Shown here: positions 1-10,397 of the stretch, one piece after another
Layout of the letters: each line of letters opens with the position of its first letter
How positions within the stretch are numbered: position 1 is the first letter of the stretch
Assembly: GCA_001557505.1 (NCBI GenBank)
Contig: LSAX01000003.1
Coordinates: 1,426,001-1,490,000 of the forward strand
Direction: 5' to 3'
Length of the DNA stretch: 64,000 nt
DNA from: Reticulascus tulasneorum
Taxonomy: Eukaryota; Ascomycota; Sordariomycetes; Glomerellales; Reticulascaceae
Notes under the pieces: generated by a model
What the model was told of the DNA's origin: nothing
Seen by the model: only the letters and a program-made list of their open reading frames with translations
The model's database searches: none
Position numbers and translations under genes: made by a program

Positions 1-718
1 TAGCCTTTGGGTCTCACCCAAGTTTTGAGATTGTGAACAACCAACATAGAAGCGACAAGCTAAGTGGCCATTGTGACTATGGAAATGGATATATCGGTGT
101 GGATGCTGAAGTGTAGCAGCTGGTGGTAGTGGTAGCGGCGAGAACAGCCTCATCATCTGAGGTTGGATTAACTGCGCGTCGAGATTGTGAGAAAGAAATT
201 GAGTTATCCAAGCAGAATGTCATTATTACGGCTAAAATTCTTAGAATCAGACCCTCGATATACCGCACCTTCGAGGGTGGCAAACCGCTTTCAGCCAACG
301 CTCACCAACATACCATTGGACGGTTACTTCCTGCAGGGTCCTTCCAAGTTCCAACCGCTGGAGCCGACATTGCAGGTTAGCAAATGAAGCGACCAGCTTT
401 ACTTTCGTGCATGCATGCATACTGCTTAACTTTATTAAATCAAAGTAAGCGACATATTTACCGATTCTGGAGCCCAAAAGGCCTTTTGTAGGCGCGGTAC
501 GATTATGCTGACATGACTTACCCCTGATGCATGCATGACCTCAGCATCCTTCAAATGCAGACGCCACAGCACCTGTTTATGTTGCGTAACAGCGAAACAC
601 ACTGGCAGGAACAGGTGCCATTACACCTATATAAGCTGATGTTTTCCCACGATGGAGACGTGCAGTGCTGCAAGGTCTTGGAGTCAGAGCTTCAAGGTGC
701 TCTCAGTTGACCACCGAG
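1..718. other. Left-edge non-coding stretch
   Basis: No reading frame here looks like a protein; the overlapping short frames on both strands have no recognisable motif and no supporting intron pattern. The stretch contains short ATGCATGC-type palindromes near 410-420 and 527-537. Its right end carries the probable core promoter of the next gene. Confidence 0.5.
628..635 (+). promoter_or_regulatory. TATA box of small secreted protein gene
   Basis: TATATAAG lies 84-91 bp upstream of the ATG at 719, a usual distance for a fungal core promoter. It supports the start chosen for the downstream gene. Confidence 0.45.
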
Positions 719-1358
719 ATGCATGGCATGCTTATCGTCTCGGTCTTCTTGGCCGGGGCAGCTATCATCTTAGCTTGTACTATTCCCAGCGCACTACCAC
801 TCTCGAACACCATAGCGGAAGAATTCGGGATCCAAGTCCAGAATCCTTCATTCCCGGAAATACACAACCGCTATATGAACCTGAACGCCGCGGGCGGTGG
901 TGACCAGCATCTATATCTCAGTCCAGCTGGTGCTTCTGCGTTCAACCTAGTCCTTAATCAAGGCGTGATCGAACGCGGTCTCATTCACGCTGTGATCAAT
1001 GGCCAAGTAGGTTTGACTAGCATGAAAGGCGATGACAGAATACTACGGTAGACTAAAACATTGGCAGTATACGGCAACAGACAACACAACCAAACTGTTC
1101 ATGACAGCACGTAAAGACCCGAGGGCCGTCTTTAACCCTGTTTATGCCTGTAACCCAGACACCGACGAGTTGCAGATCGTGTTGGCCCTTCAGACCCGCC
1201 AAAATTCTCCACCTGGTGGGCATATCTGCGTACGATTGGCGTCAGGCGCCAGGCATGAGTTCCGGTATTCGCCTCCAGGGAACCCTAGTAAGCTACCAAT
1301 CTTCCAACCATACTTCAGAACGCTGCTTACTAGATGTTGCGTGAAGCGAATGACCTAA
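719..1358 (+). CDS. Small secreted protein, uncharacterised
   Basis: I do not recognise the family. The model has two exons, 719-1006 and 1068-1358, with a 61-nt GTAGGT...TTGGCAG intron holding a plausible branch site (GACTAAAAC); the join is phase 0 and gives 192 residues. The first 25-30 residues are a strongly hydrophobic leader (MHGMLIVSVFLAGAAIILA), read as a signal peptide or anchor. The mature part contains the segments YMNLNAAGGGDQHLYL and NPVYACNPDTDELQIVLALQ and a few cysteines. The ATG at 719 is preferred over an upstream in-frame ATG at 665 because it places the leader at the N-terminus. The last 25 residues are doubtful, because a second intron starting at 1288 (GTAAGC) is possible. 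It stands alone, upstream of HET gene 1. It could be an effector-like or surface protein, but nothing in the sequence shows this. Confidence 0.42.
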
Positions 1359-2346
1359 ACAAGCCGTGCATGGCTGTGAATCTGGTTCTCGTGCGTCCTG
1401 GGGCGAACTGACCAGCCTCACAACTAGTAGCACACATATTGCCAGCAGCTCCAACTAAAATGATTGGCTCTATCGGAATGCCTTATTTTGGACCTGAAGC
1501 TGTTACAACTGAAGTTATTTTACAGAAATATCACATGTGTCGCTGTTTGGGCTGCCATTTTGGCAGTCCACGCCCTCAATTCTCAGAATGCCCAAACATT
1601 CTCGTTCTTCTCAGAGTCCGCTATCTCTCAAGGGCCAACAAAACCCTAGATCATTGCTCGCAGCGGAGCCACCTCCTATAATATAGAAGCTCTTTCTATG
1701 TCATAGAAACCCACCTGCTGTAATAGTGCCTCGTAAAAAATGCTTGACGTCTTTCGCCAAGCTATTTATTGCAATATAGACACTAACAAAAACCCTTATC
1801 CAGGCTACACTACATCAGTGCTGCAGCAATGTTACAAAAAGAGGATTAAGGCTTGCTGCCGAAACTGACAGTAGACTCCTCTGGAAGCCCAAAGCAGCCT
1901 GGGGATAAGACCAGAGAGTACTGCTCACCGAATACAAGCTATATTGTGAATAGGCAGAGACAGCCAAAGCCCTTGCTAGAGAAGTTGTGGTGGATTTCTC
2001 TTTAATAAACCACATTTGACCCAGATATATCTCAGAACTGATGCTAAGAACGACTGCTGCTGGTTTTTAACTTCGAAAACGTACCCTCGATCATTGTGAT
2101 TCTACGGCGAGGTTCAGGTAAATCAGGGGCCGGTCTTGGCCGCCGGTAAGTGTAAGGATCTAGAAAAATCACGTGGTCCTTCAGCTGCTCAGCCTTACGT
2201 TGCAATCCCATTTATGTATTCTAGGAGCATGCATCCATTTGACTATATGGCCTTTATCCCCCGAGTCTCTGTCAGTTAACTCTGGCATTTCGCAGGCCTT
2301 TTCCACTGGAGTCCTTTCCCCATAATGCTCGTATAGGAGCTTCGGC
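1359..2346. other. Intergenic, no gene seen
   Basis: Short overlapping frames on both strands show no domain, leader or intron pattern. The stretch probably contains the 3' region of the small secreted gene and the promoter of HET gene 1. Confidence 0.5.
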
Positions 2347-4742
2347 ATGCTGTGCTCTATCTGCGTTAGCTTCGATGTGCGAAAACTGCTATTGGAGGCT
2401 GTAGCCCAACCACCTAGGTCGTTCAATGACCCTAGTTCGAATTTTACCTACGAACGGTTCCGTCCGGCGCTTCCTTACTTTTTCAAACACCAGCCCAATC
2501 TCCTCTCCCTCCGGTCTTCGGCCAGTAGTTGTGAGCTTTGCAGCTGCATCTGGGAATCTTATGTCAGAATTGCTCATCCAAACGAGCTCAGTGATGAGGA
2601 ACTGAGCCAAGGCACGAATGCGGTACAGATATTTATTGGGTCTGCGGCTTGGGATGGTACACTCAACGGTCTGCCTCATGTTGCTGTCGTTCAAAACGGG
2701 AACACCCACGTTGGGCGTATTTCCAGGCTAATTCAAATGCGTACTCTGGGCTCTTTTGAAGTATGTGCGCTGAGAGGTAAGCCGTCCGAGTCCCCGGCAA
2801 AACGGCAATGGATCAACAAACATAGGTCACGAGCCATCTGATCACCAGGACTTGCTGGCTAGATCTGTGCATCGCGATTCCGGGTCAGATGAATGCCTAC
2901 AGTTGGCAGTCGAGTTGCTCGGAAACTGCCTGAATACACATAAATCATGTTGTTCTGAATATCCTGTTTTATCAGAACTACCTACCAGAGTCATCGACAC
3001 GGCAGGAGAGAACCCCCGGCTCGTTGACAGCGGCAGGACACAAGGCACATTTGTCGCTCTTTCGTATTGCTGGGGCGGCGACGGAGACTTCAAACTTACA
3101 AGAGCAACTGAACAGTCCTTTCGCAAAGGCAAACAACTCAGCCAATTCCCAACTACTTTACGTCACGCTATCATGATCACCAAGGCCCTCGGCATTCAAT
3201 ACATTTGGATTGATGCGCTGTGCATCATCCAGGATTCTGCGCAAGATTGGGCACTAGAGGCTAGGCGGATGCGCGAGGTTTATAGAGGGGCCGTCGTCAC
3301 GATTGCAGCAGCGTGTGCGTCCAAAGTGTCCGAAGGCATCTTTCGGGAACGAGTGCGACCGAGTCAGCCAAGGTGCTGGCTTAACTGGATGAATGGAGAT
3401 GACTCTTCACCAAAGGTATTCCTGCGCCCCGGATCCGAACTGTGGGATGAAAGGATGCGGCAGAGCGTTCTGAACACAAGAGGTTGGGTCCTACAAGAGA
3501 CGCTCTTGGCGCCTCGAACATTGTGGTTCGGCCACCAACAACTGTGTTTCGAGTGTCCAAAGGGTAGCATGGACGAAGGCGGGCGTTTCCTTAGGGTCGT
3601 GGACATGTATCGCAGCAAGGGTTACATGCAAACACTGCGTAGGCGGGGTTTCCCTAGATGGAAGAGACGACTTCTTCCCATTCTCCGAGACCTAAACCTT
3701 CCTCTTGCAACCATGATCGTCTGGCCTTCTCTGACAGCGATTCTTAAGTCAAGAGATTGGGAGACTCTGCGTCACAGGGCCATAGCTGCGACGCCAATCA
3801 GTCTCCAGGGGGCGCTCAGTACGCCAGGGAATCCTGCGGGTTTATCGTATTTCGATTATTGGATAACAATCATCGAGAACTACACCTCCCGTAAGCTCAC
3901 AAGAACCACCGATGTTCTTCCTGCATTGTCGGGCCTTGCTAGCGAATTTCATCGAGCTACAGGCGACATTTACATTGCTGGACTCTGGAAAATGGACATA
4001 ATACGGGGTCTTAGCTGGGTAAGCGACCTCCCGTTCATTCAGAAGATCCAGCTATTTTTATCAACATATGTCTAGCGGGTTTTCAGTAGATAGATTTTGA
4101 GCTAACATGACAATACAGACCAGAAGCGGGCCAAGAAGAAAGCTACCCAGTGGGCGGATAGAGCCAGAACCAAGGTTACCAGAGCATTACCTTGCACCAT
4201 CATGGAGTTGGATGAGTATCCTTGGAACAAAGGTCGCATTCGTAAACTCGTCACAGTTTGACCATGTCAAACCGTTGGCGAAGGTTATGAATATTGACAT
4301 TCGGCTTGCTACAAATGACCCTTTTGGTGCCTTGGCGGGAGGCAGCATAACTCTCCAGGCTCCAGTATTGGTCTTAGATTGCGAAGATATCATTGGTGTT
4401 CCTCGGGCAATATCACGATATCCAAAGCTCATGGCAAGAATACACGGCATGTTTCCACGTACGGATGATTACATTAGCGGATATGAACAACAGCACCAGG
4501 GCTATTTGGGACAAAAGTTTGCCATTCTGCACCTGGTCAAGTCTCGAGATGCGCTCGACTCTAGAACACGGACGTGTTCCTTGTTGCTTGAAAGTGTTGA
4601 AGGTGAAGATAGCTGGAGACGCATAACATGTCTGTATTTCAATATTAAACACTCGGTGGTCTCGGAAACTATTGCCAACGACCGTGCAATCTTAAAGGAG
4701 ATAAAGTTTGATCTAAATCAGCAAGTTATAAAGATTATTTAG
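2347..4742 (+). CDS. HET-domain protein (heterokaryon incompatibility type), gene 1
   Basis: Three exons (2347-2776, 2826-4018, 4119-4742) join in frame to give 748 residues. Both introns are canonical GT-AG (49 and 100 nt), and the second has a GCTAAC branch site. The start MLCSICVSFDV is typical of this class. Visible HET motifs are ALSYCWG (about residues 221-227), WIDALCIIQD (271-280) and RGWVLQE (362-368). The C-terminal part has the usual IAGLW...LSW and LAPSWSWMSILG blocks, which the second intron separates. The upstream CELC cluster fits the cysteine-bearing N-terminal region common to these proteins. HET domains trigger programmed cell death when incompatible fungal cells fuse, and most family members have no known partner. 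No partner gene is evident beside this one; the neighbour is a convergent MetAP2 gene. Confidence 0.9.
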
Positions 4743-5014
4743 CTAGATAACATTACAGATTCAGATCCTCGTTGCCAAACAAGTACGGAGCAAAGCTGCA
4801 AATGTTGTTTACCGTCAACCTCTCGATCCGGCTGGCAGTCAATGCTTGACAGTTAAAGGGGTTCGCCTAATCTGAATAAAATTTTGCCTCGACAGGATTA
4901 GAGACTGTGGTTGGGATGAATAAAACAAAAATCGGAAGAAAGCAAAGCCACGGCCATGTTGAATGCACCGTCATCCGTTGAGAATAAATGAGAAGATTTC
5001 AAAAGGCAAGCCGA
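4743..5014. other. Convergent intergenic gap
   Basis: Tail-to-tail spacer between HET gene 1 and MetAP2; AT-rich, with nothing recognised beyond presumed 3' UTRs. Confidence 0.5.
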
Positions 5015-6760
5015 CTAATAATCATCCCTTCGGCTGATGACTTCTTTCCCGCCACTGTGTAGAAGAATCGTCTGTCATTGAAATCAATTTGATATTTCAG
5101 TTTCGAGCAAACACTAAATTTAGACTTACATGTTCCCACTGGGCTGTGTGAGAACCCTTGATGTCGCTGAGTGGGGCGTGTCTTTGCAGTATACCATTGT
5201 CTACGAGGTTTCGCAGCTATGCAAACATGGTGTCAGTATAAAGGATTGTTGGGAAAGTCGGCATGCTTTACCCCAAGATGATAATTCTTTACCCCAAGAC
5301 GTTCTAGGTAGCGACGGCAAAAGACCAAGGTCCCGAAGTTGGAATCAATGGTCTTGAGGAGGGACTTGGCAGATGATAAGTGTAGATTCGCGCCGGAGAC
5401 TTCCTCGTTTAGTCCGTAGCCGTAGACACCGATCTATTTTATGATTAGCGACGAGATTAGTGTGGAATGCCTGTTACTCACATCATCGTCCACGCGTCCC
5501 TTGCCCGTGCTCCCGAAAGTCTCAATGGCGAACACTTCTCCCTCTTCCATCTTTTCACGGCTATTGTTTTTGATGAAAGGGACTTGTTTATCCCCATGAA
5601 TGTGATACCGTTTGATATCATGACCGGCGATATTTCGGACGGCCTTCACTGGGAAAGTCTTGCCTCCTATCTCGACTTCGTAGCTCTCCATGACTTCCTG
5701 GATCGCGGCTCCAATGTCACTCATCCGTGCGTCGATACCTGCTTCCTGTTCATTCGTTAGAACGTAATAACTACGCCTCTGGCCAGCACTAACCTTGATA
5801 CCAGTGTTGGTAGCGTCTTTTACAGAAGCAAGCAGATTGTCGTACGTGTGATTGAAAGCAACCGTAAACGCACTATCCACAATACGACCGCCAACATGAA
5901 CGCCAAAGTCCACCTTGAGCACGTCATCCTTTCCCAAAACGACATCTTTCTGTCCAGGATTCGGCGTCCAATGTGCCGCAACATTATTCAAGCAAAGTCC
6001 AGTAGGGAACCCCAGGCCGGCTTTCAATGAATCGCCTTGATCCAATCCTTGATGGCCAGAGAGGGCGCGAACGGTATCTTCAATGCCATTTGCGATTGAG
6101 AGCAATGTGACACCGGGCTTGATAAGGTGACTTTGGGCATACTGACGTGCTTGGCTGTGTATCTCTGCAGCTTCTCGGTAGTTTGAGAGAAAATCAGGAT
6201 CCCAAAGACGTGAGTTGTAGCGGGCTTCCTCGTCTGTCGTTCGAGAGGTCTCGTTATATGGAACGAGCTCTCCAGTGGGATATTCACCAGAGGGGAAGAG
6301 GCTCGAGAGAACCACGCGAGGTGGGTTGGATTGTTTGAGAGACGTGGCCAAAAGGGTGATGCCCTTAGCCTTCTTCTTCTTCTTCTTCGACCTCTTACGC
6401 TTTTTCTTTTGTTCTGAAACAGTAGTTAATACACTGGTGAAACTCTGGTCAACATCCAGGAGGTATATATGAGTAGGCATGCCTGTATCAGGAGTGGAGG
6501 CACTTATGGCGGGAGTTGCTCCTTTGTTCTCGTCATCGTCATCGTCATCATCGTCGTCGCTGACGATGCCACGATCCAGATCAGCTGAACTAGAGCCCCG
6601 TTGGGTGAGTTTGGGGCCTCCTTTTGCTGGTTTAAGATCGTTGGAGTTTGCTGCAAGGTCTTTTGATTAGGGCCAATCTAGTAATGGATGCACTTAGCAG
6701 GTGGGTTAGAAAGCTACCATCAGGAGTTTGCTGATGCCCTTCGGGACTTTTTGATCCCAT
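5015..6760 (-). CDS. MAP2: Methionine aminopeptidase 2
   Basis: Removes the initiator methionine from nascent proteins in the cytosol, using two metal ions. The seven-exon model (6760-6718, 6650-6483, 6413-5794, 5745-5482, 5433-5272, 5216-5130, 5071-5015) sums to 466 residues. It begins MGSKSPEGH, has an Asp9 acidic run and a Lys/Arg-rich ribosome-binding block ([15 protein letters not shown]), then the pita-bread catalytic domain. Catalytic and metal-binding elements are visible: [46 protein letters not shown] and QWEHTILL. The last residues, RRDDY, match the family's usual end. One 48-nt intron (5746-5793) keeps the frame, so the unspliced frame reads straight through it. The intron at 6414-6482 needs a GC donor (GCATGC). 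The intron 5217-5271 has two tandem GGG/GTAAAG donors 21 nt apart. The gene could be the housekeeping copy or a second copy. Confidence 0.93.
5266..5298. repeat. 12-bp direct repeat at a MetAP2 splice donor
   Basis: CTTTACCCCAAG occurs at 5266-5277 and again at 5287-5298. On the minus strand each copy presents the same donor context, CTTGGG then GTAAAG. Use of the upstream donor would remove seven in-frame codons. The family pattern (RLG-x7-L) favours the donor at 5271. Confidence 0.6.
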
Positions 6761-6928
6761 CTCTGCTGTTCAGATTGCTTTGTGTTCATTTACGATTGTG
6801 CCAAAGGTTCTTGCTGCTTCTCTGAAGATAGGTTCAGAGTGAATATATGAGGAGCCGAGGTACGCCTTTCAGATGACATTTGCTGCCTCAGGCTAGTACC
6901 AAGCGTCCCCATAGATCAAGGCACGGCA

Positions 6929-7633
6929 TTATTGTTTCTCCTCAAGCTTGGCCATCATCTTCTCGGTAAGAGCTCTCTCCTCCTTCTCATAGACACTAAA
7001 CTTCCCGTTCCTCATCTCACTCACAATCGAATTGATCTCCGCTACCAAGGCGTCCGCTTCAGCGCGTTTAGATTGCCCTTGCATCCACAGAAGCCTCACA
7101 ATAATCCTGCGTGCATTGATTGCCTGGGGAGAATCCCTCCCAAGCCGTTCCTGTGCATCCATCCAGGCACAAACCAGTCGTTCTGTCTCTTCCGTCCGCC
7201 AGCATGTGCAATGGCAGCATGTTTGACTTGTCCAACCGCTTGTCCACTATCATACGAATCGTCTTATCGGCCTCTGGCAATCCAAGTTCCGTCTGCATCG
7301 TGAAGATGGCCTGCCAAAGACGATTCCAGCGCGCATGATCCATTTCGTGCAGCGTTTGCGGAGCCGCCACGGCTTCTTCCTTTGCCAACTTCTCTTGCAG
7401 TAGCTGCAGAAGGCATGGAGTTTATCTGTATTGCTGGAAGTGCTGTCCGGGTCGATAGGGAGCTGTTCAAGCTCTTTCTCTGAGAAATTGTTGAGAAAAT
7501 TGCGGCTGATACAGTAGTCAATGCTGTCCCAGAATTGGTTCATTGGCACAGGTGCTTCCCAGGGGAAAGACTGCGCGAGCTCAGATTTGCCAACGTTAGT
7601 GGTCCAGTATCGCACTCCTGAAGTAACTGCCAT
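6929..7633 (-). pseudogene. TPR-like protein gene broken by two frame changes
   Basis: Three segments on the minus strand together read as one protein of about 235 residues. They run from the start at 7633 to about 7410, then in a second frame to about 7190, then back in the first frame to 6929. The middle segment (MDHARWNRLWQAIFTMQ, KTIRMIVDKRLDKSN) and the last (RLVCAWMDAQERLGRDSP, RRIIVRLLWMQGQSKRAEA) are clearly protein-like and resemble TPR-type helical repeats. The third frame equals the first, so the two shifts compensate. No GT-AG intron fits either junction. This looks like a decayed gene, or two sequencing indels in an intact one. I do not recognise a named family. It lies head-to-tail behind the aldo-keto reductase and upstream of MetAP2, all on the minus strand. 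Confidence 0.5.
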
Positions 7634-8178
7634 TGTTTAGAACAGGAAAATATTTCTGTAAATTGATAAGTTTAGATACAAGTATTCGCGCAGTGTGACC
7701 CAAGGACGTCCAACGTTGCAACAACCAACAAAACCAAAGCATAAAGCAAGCCGCTTAGGCTAATTCTACGTAGCCAATAAAATCTTTTGAGACTCCACGT
7801 ACTGGGTTTCTTGAATGACAACTTCAGTGAAAGAGTGCCCCAAACACCCAACACTCGTAACTTCCGCTCTAGCACCGTGCCCATCGGTGTAACGCAGCAG
7901 CTATCAGTGCCATTAGAGCATGGTGGTGACACATCATCTGGTAAAGCTCTGAATGCAAGGCTAGGGCCGCTGGATCTTACGTCGTAATGCCGTGGGATCT
8001 GCATGTTCTTGATCCAAACCGTTGTTATACATAGCCACATAACAGTGGCCAAAGTAACAAATGTGCGGCCAAGTCTAGATCAGCAAGCAAAATTTGGCGA
8101 AAGCCATGGAAGCAACTGGGATACCGACTGGCAGGTTAGATTAGCTATTGACTGACACTATCCCAGCTTCCCTCTAAT
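7634..8178. other. Intergenic, doubtful 126-codon frame
   Basis: A minus-strand frame (8052-7672) has hydrophobic ends but no recognisable motif and no conserved-looking core. I treat it as chance. The rest shows nothing. Confidence 0.4.
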
Positions 8179-9153
8179 TTAGTTCTCGTTCTCCCCCGAC
8201 CACGTTTCAAAATTATCCCTCTTAGCATCTTTCTCAACACTCTCCCAGATTTTCTGGATCCTCTCCACTGCTGCCGCGGTCAATGGTCCTTTCTTGGATG
8301 CGGTCAATGTTTCCTGCATCTGCTTCGGATTTGATGCTCCAAACACAACGGCATCTCCCAGCTTCTCATCTAACGCACTGTGATAAAGCACCCATCGGTA
8401 TGCCAACTCAGCGGGTGTGATGCCTTCGGTCTCAGCAATGCTCTTCCATTCTGTCAAGGCCTGGAGAAAGGACTCCTTGGCATACAACTGCTGGTAGATG
8501 CTACCCACTCCCCACCGAGAAGCGCCAGCTTCAACCTGTTCCCTTGTTTTTGTGAGGAAGCCACCGGCGATTGGGGAATACGCAACGAAGGAAACACCCA
8601 AAGATCGCAATAAGGGGAAGAGGTCATCTTCTTGTCTGCGGGCGACAGCGGAGTAGTTGCCCTGGTAAACGGTTGGGAGAACGTAGCCGCTCTTCTTGGC
8701 AACGTCGAATACTTCCTGAACTTTGGCGGGTGGGAAGTTGGACAAGCCAAGTCGCCGAAACAGCCCAGCTTTATGAGCGTCATTCACACCTCTCAAAATA
8801 GGTTCGATCGGTGCGTGGTAGGCGGGTGCATGCAGGTAAAACACATCGACGCGTGATACCCCAAGCTTCTTAATACTTTCCTTCGCGGTGTTAAGATGAT
8901 GCTCGGCACTCTGCAAAGACAGGTCCTTATTCTTCGTGAAACCACCAACCCACTTCGTATCGATGGTAAACCCGTGGACAGTTCCGGCTCCAACTCTTCC
9001 AAGGTATTCCTCTGAGCCAGAGTAGAATTGAGCTGTGTCGAGATTTGTAACATCGTGCTCTTTTAGGATGGAGAATGCTTGGAGAAGATGAGAGTCATCC
9101 GCCCAGTAGCTGTCATCTCGGGCGATAGCAGCGGTGCCCCAAATGAGGGTCAT
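8179..9153 (-). CDS. Aldo-keto reductase, aflatoxin-aldehyde-reductase-like
   Basis: NADPH-dependent cytosolic oxidoreductase that reduces aldehydes and ketones. Intronless, 324 residues, close to the family's normal length. The catalytic tetrad is visible: Asp39 and Tyr44 in NLDTAQFYSGSEE, Lys67 in TIDTKWVGG and His108 in FYLHAPAYH. The TIM-barrel cofactor region is represented by GLSNFPPAKV, FVAYSPIAGGFLT and the C-terminal VFGASNPKQM. The overall pattern is closest to the AKR7-type group that includes aflatoxin B1 aldehyde reductases. Members detoxify reactive aldehydes or act in secondary metabolism; the substrate cannot be told from the sequence. A TATA box sits about 92 bp upstream on the same strand. 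It is not in an obvious biosynthetic cluster. Confidence 0.92.
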   Translation of the reverse strand: MTLIWGTAAIARDDSYWADDSHLLQAFSILKEHDVTNLDTAQFYSGSEEYLGRVGAGTVHGFTIDTKWVGGFTKNKDLSLQSAEHHLNTAKESIKKLGVSRVDVFYLHAPAYHAPIEPILRGVNDAHKAGLFRRLGLSNFPPAKVQEVFDVAKKSGYVLPTVYQGNYSAVARRQEDDLFPLLRSLGVSFVAYSPIAGGFLTKTREQVEAGASRWGVGSIYQQLYAKESFLQALTEWKSIAETEGITPAELAYRWVLYHSALDEKLGDAVVFGASNPKQMQETLTASKKGPLTAAAVERIQKIWESVEKDAKRDNFETWSGENEN

Positions 9154-10397
9154 ATTGTCTGCGGAAGGTGGAACGTTTGAATCTCAGTAGATCGAATGTA
9201 GTGATGTGCGTGATTGTGGGCGCTGTTGCGATGCAGTGCGATGTTTTATATAAACCCACTTTTGTATTACCAATCCGATTTGGAGCACTGGCTTTGAGAC
9301 AATGCGACCGCATATGCATCACATTCCTTGCCAGGGATAGCCGGATTGCGTCATATTCAATACACAATAGCGCAATTCTGTGTAACTCTGCCAAAACAAC
9401 TGCATTCCTGGAGATGATGTTGATATATGAGAGCTTGATAAGCAATCTCTGTGTTTTCGCCGTTCGTCATCCTCAATCGAACTCGCTCCGATTCAAGATC
9501 GCCTGAGAAACTCCTCATCATAGTAGTCGATACGAATCGAACAACGCAGCGCCGTTTATTCAGCACCTATGGAGACTGAATAATTCGCGTCTTACTGATT
9601 TAGATATCCAACCGTTGAGCCGGCCGTAATGAGGCTCTGTGAGTGAAGAGTCCTATCCAAGGCACCTCGTTCCGAGAAGCGTAGCTAGTGCCATGTATCC
9701 AGACGAACGTGTTATAAATATCAGTCACGCAATCATAATCAAAGCGCCGGCGGGCGCATTCCGGTTCGAAGGCTACCTCGGCTTGAAGTCATGGATCAGT
9801 AAGCATCATTGTGGCATACAGTAATGCTGTGGCTTGGAGCGGGTTTGTCAAGATCATATTGACCCCGCCGATAATATACATCATTGCTTCTTAGGAAATG
9901 GACATCACGCATAACCAATATAACTAGACAGCCCGCTATGATTGTTACGCCGACTCCGGGTTGTCTGCGCACAGCCATACGATCTCATTGCTTCCCCGCC
10001 GACCTTTGTGCCGAGGCAGGTTTTATACATAGGATCTGGATTGCTTGACGCACTACAAGCGTCATCTCGGGATAGCATGCGAGCTAAACAGGGAGTTGTA
10101 TCACATGGCCGTGGATTGTAGCCGCTTTTGGTTCCATTGGTAGCGATCTACGGGGTACGGGCAAAATTCCTCAGTCTGGTTACAAAGAACATTACAAAGC
10201 CCCAAATTTCTTGAAGCATATGATCGTTCAGCATATAACCCAATGAAATGTGAGGCCTAGCTATCTATTCGACTGAATACTTCTTTTCAAACATCCACGT
10301 CCTGGTCGCACTGATCCGCTCGATCTTGGACGTGGTCGAGAGACTACTGGCAAATTCTATTGCAGCCCATATTCCTCCATTTTACCTATCGTTGTAT
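9154..10397. other. Intergenic, no gene seen
   Basis: Upstream of the aldo-keto reductase and downstream of the subtilase. Frames of 60-112 codons exist on both strands, but none shows a domain, leader or splice structure. Confidence 0.5.
9245..9254 (-). promoter_or_regulatory. TATA box of aldo-keto reductase
   Basis: TTTATATAAA lies about 92-101 bp upstream of the minus-strand ATG at 9153, as expected for a core promoter. Confidence 0.5.

Noticed and set aside
1439..1681. 80-codon frame downstream of the small secreted gene
   Set aside because: No continuity with the upstream gene and no motif.
7672..8052. 126-codon minus-strand frame with hydrophobic ends
   Set aside because: No motif, no leader organisation, no splice support.
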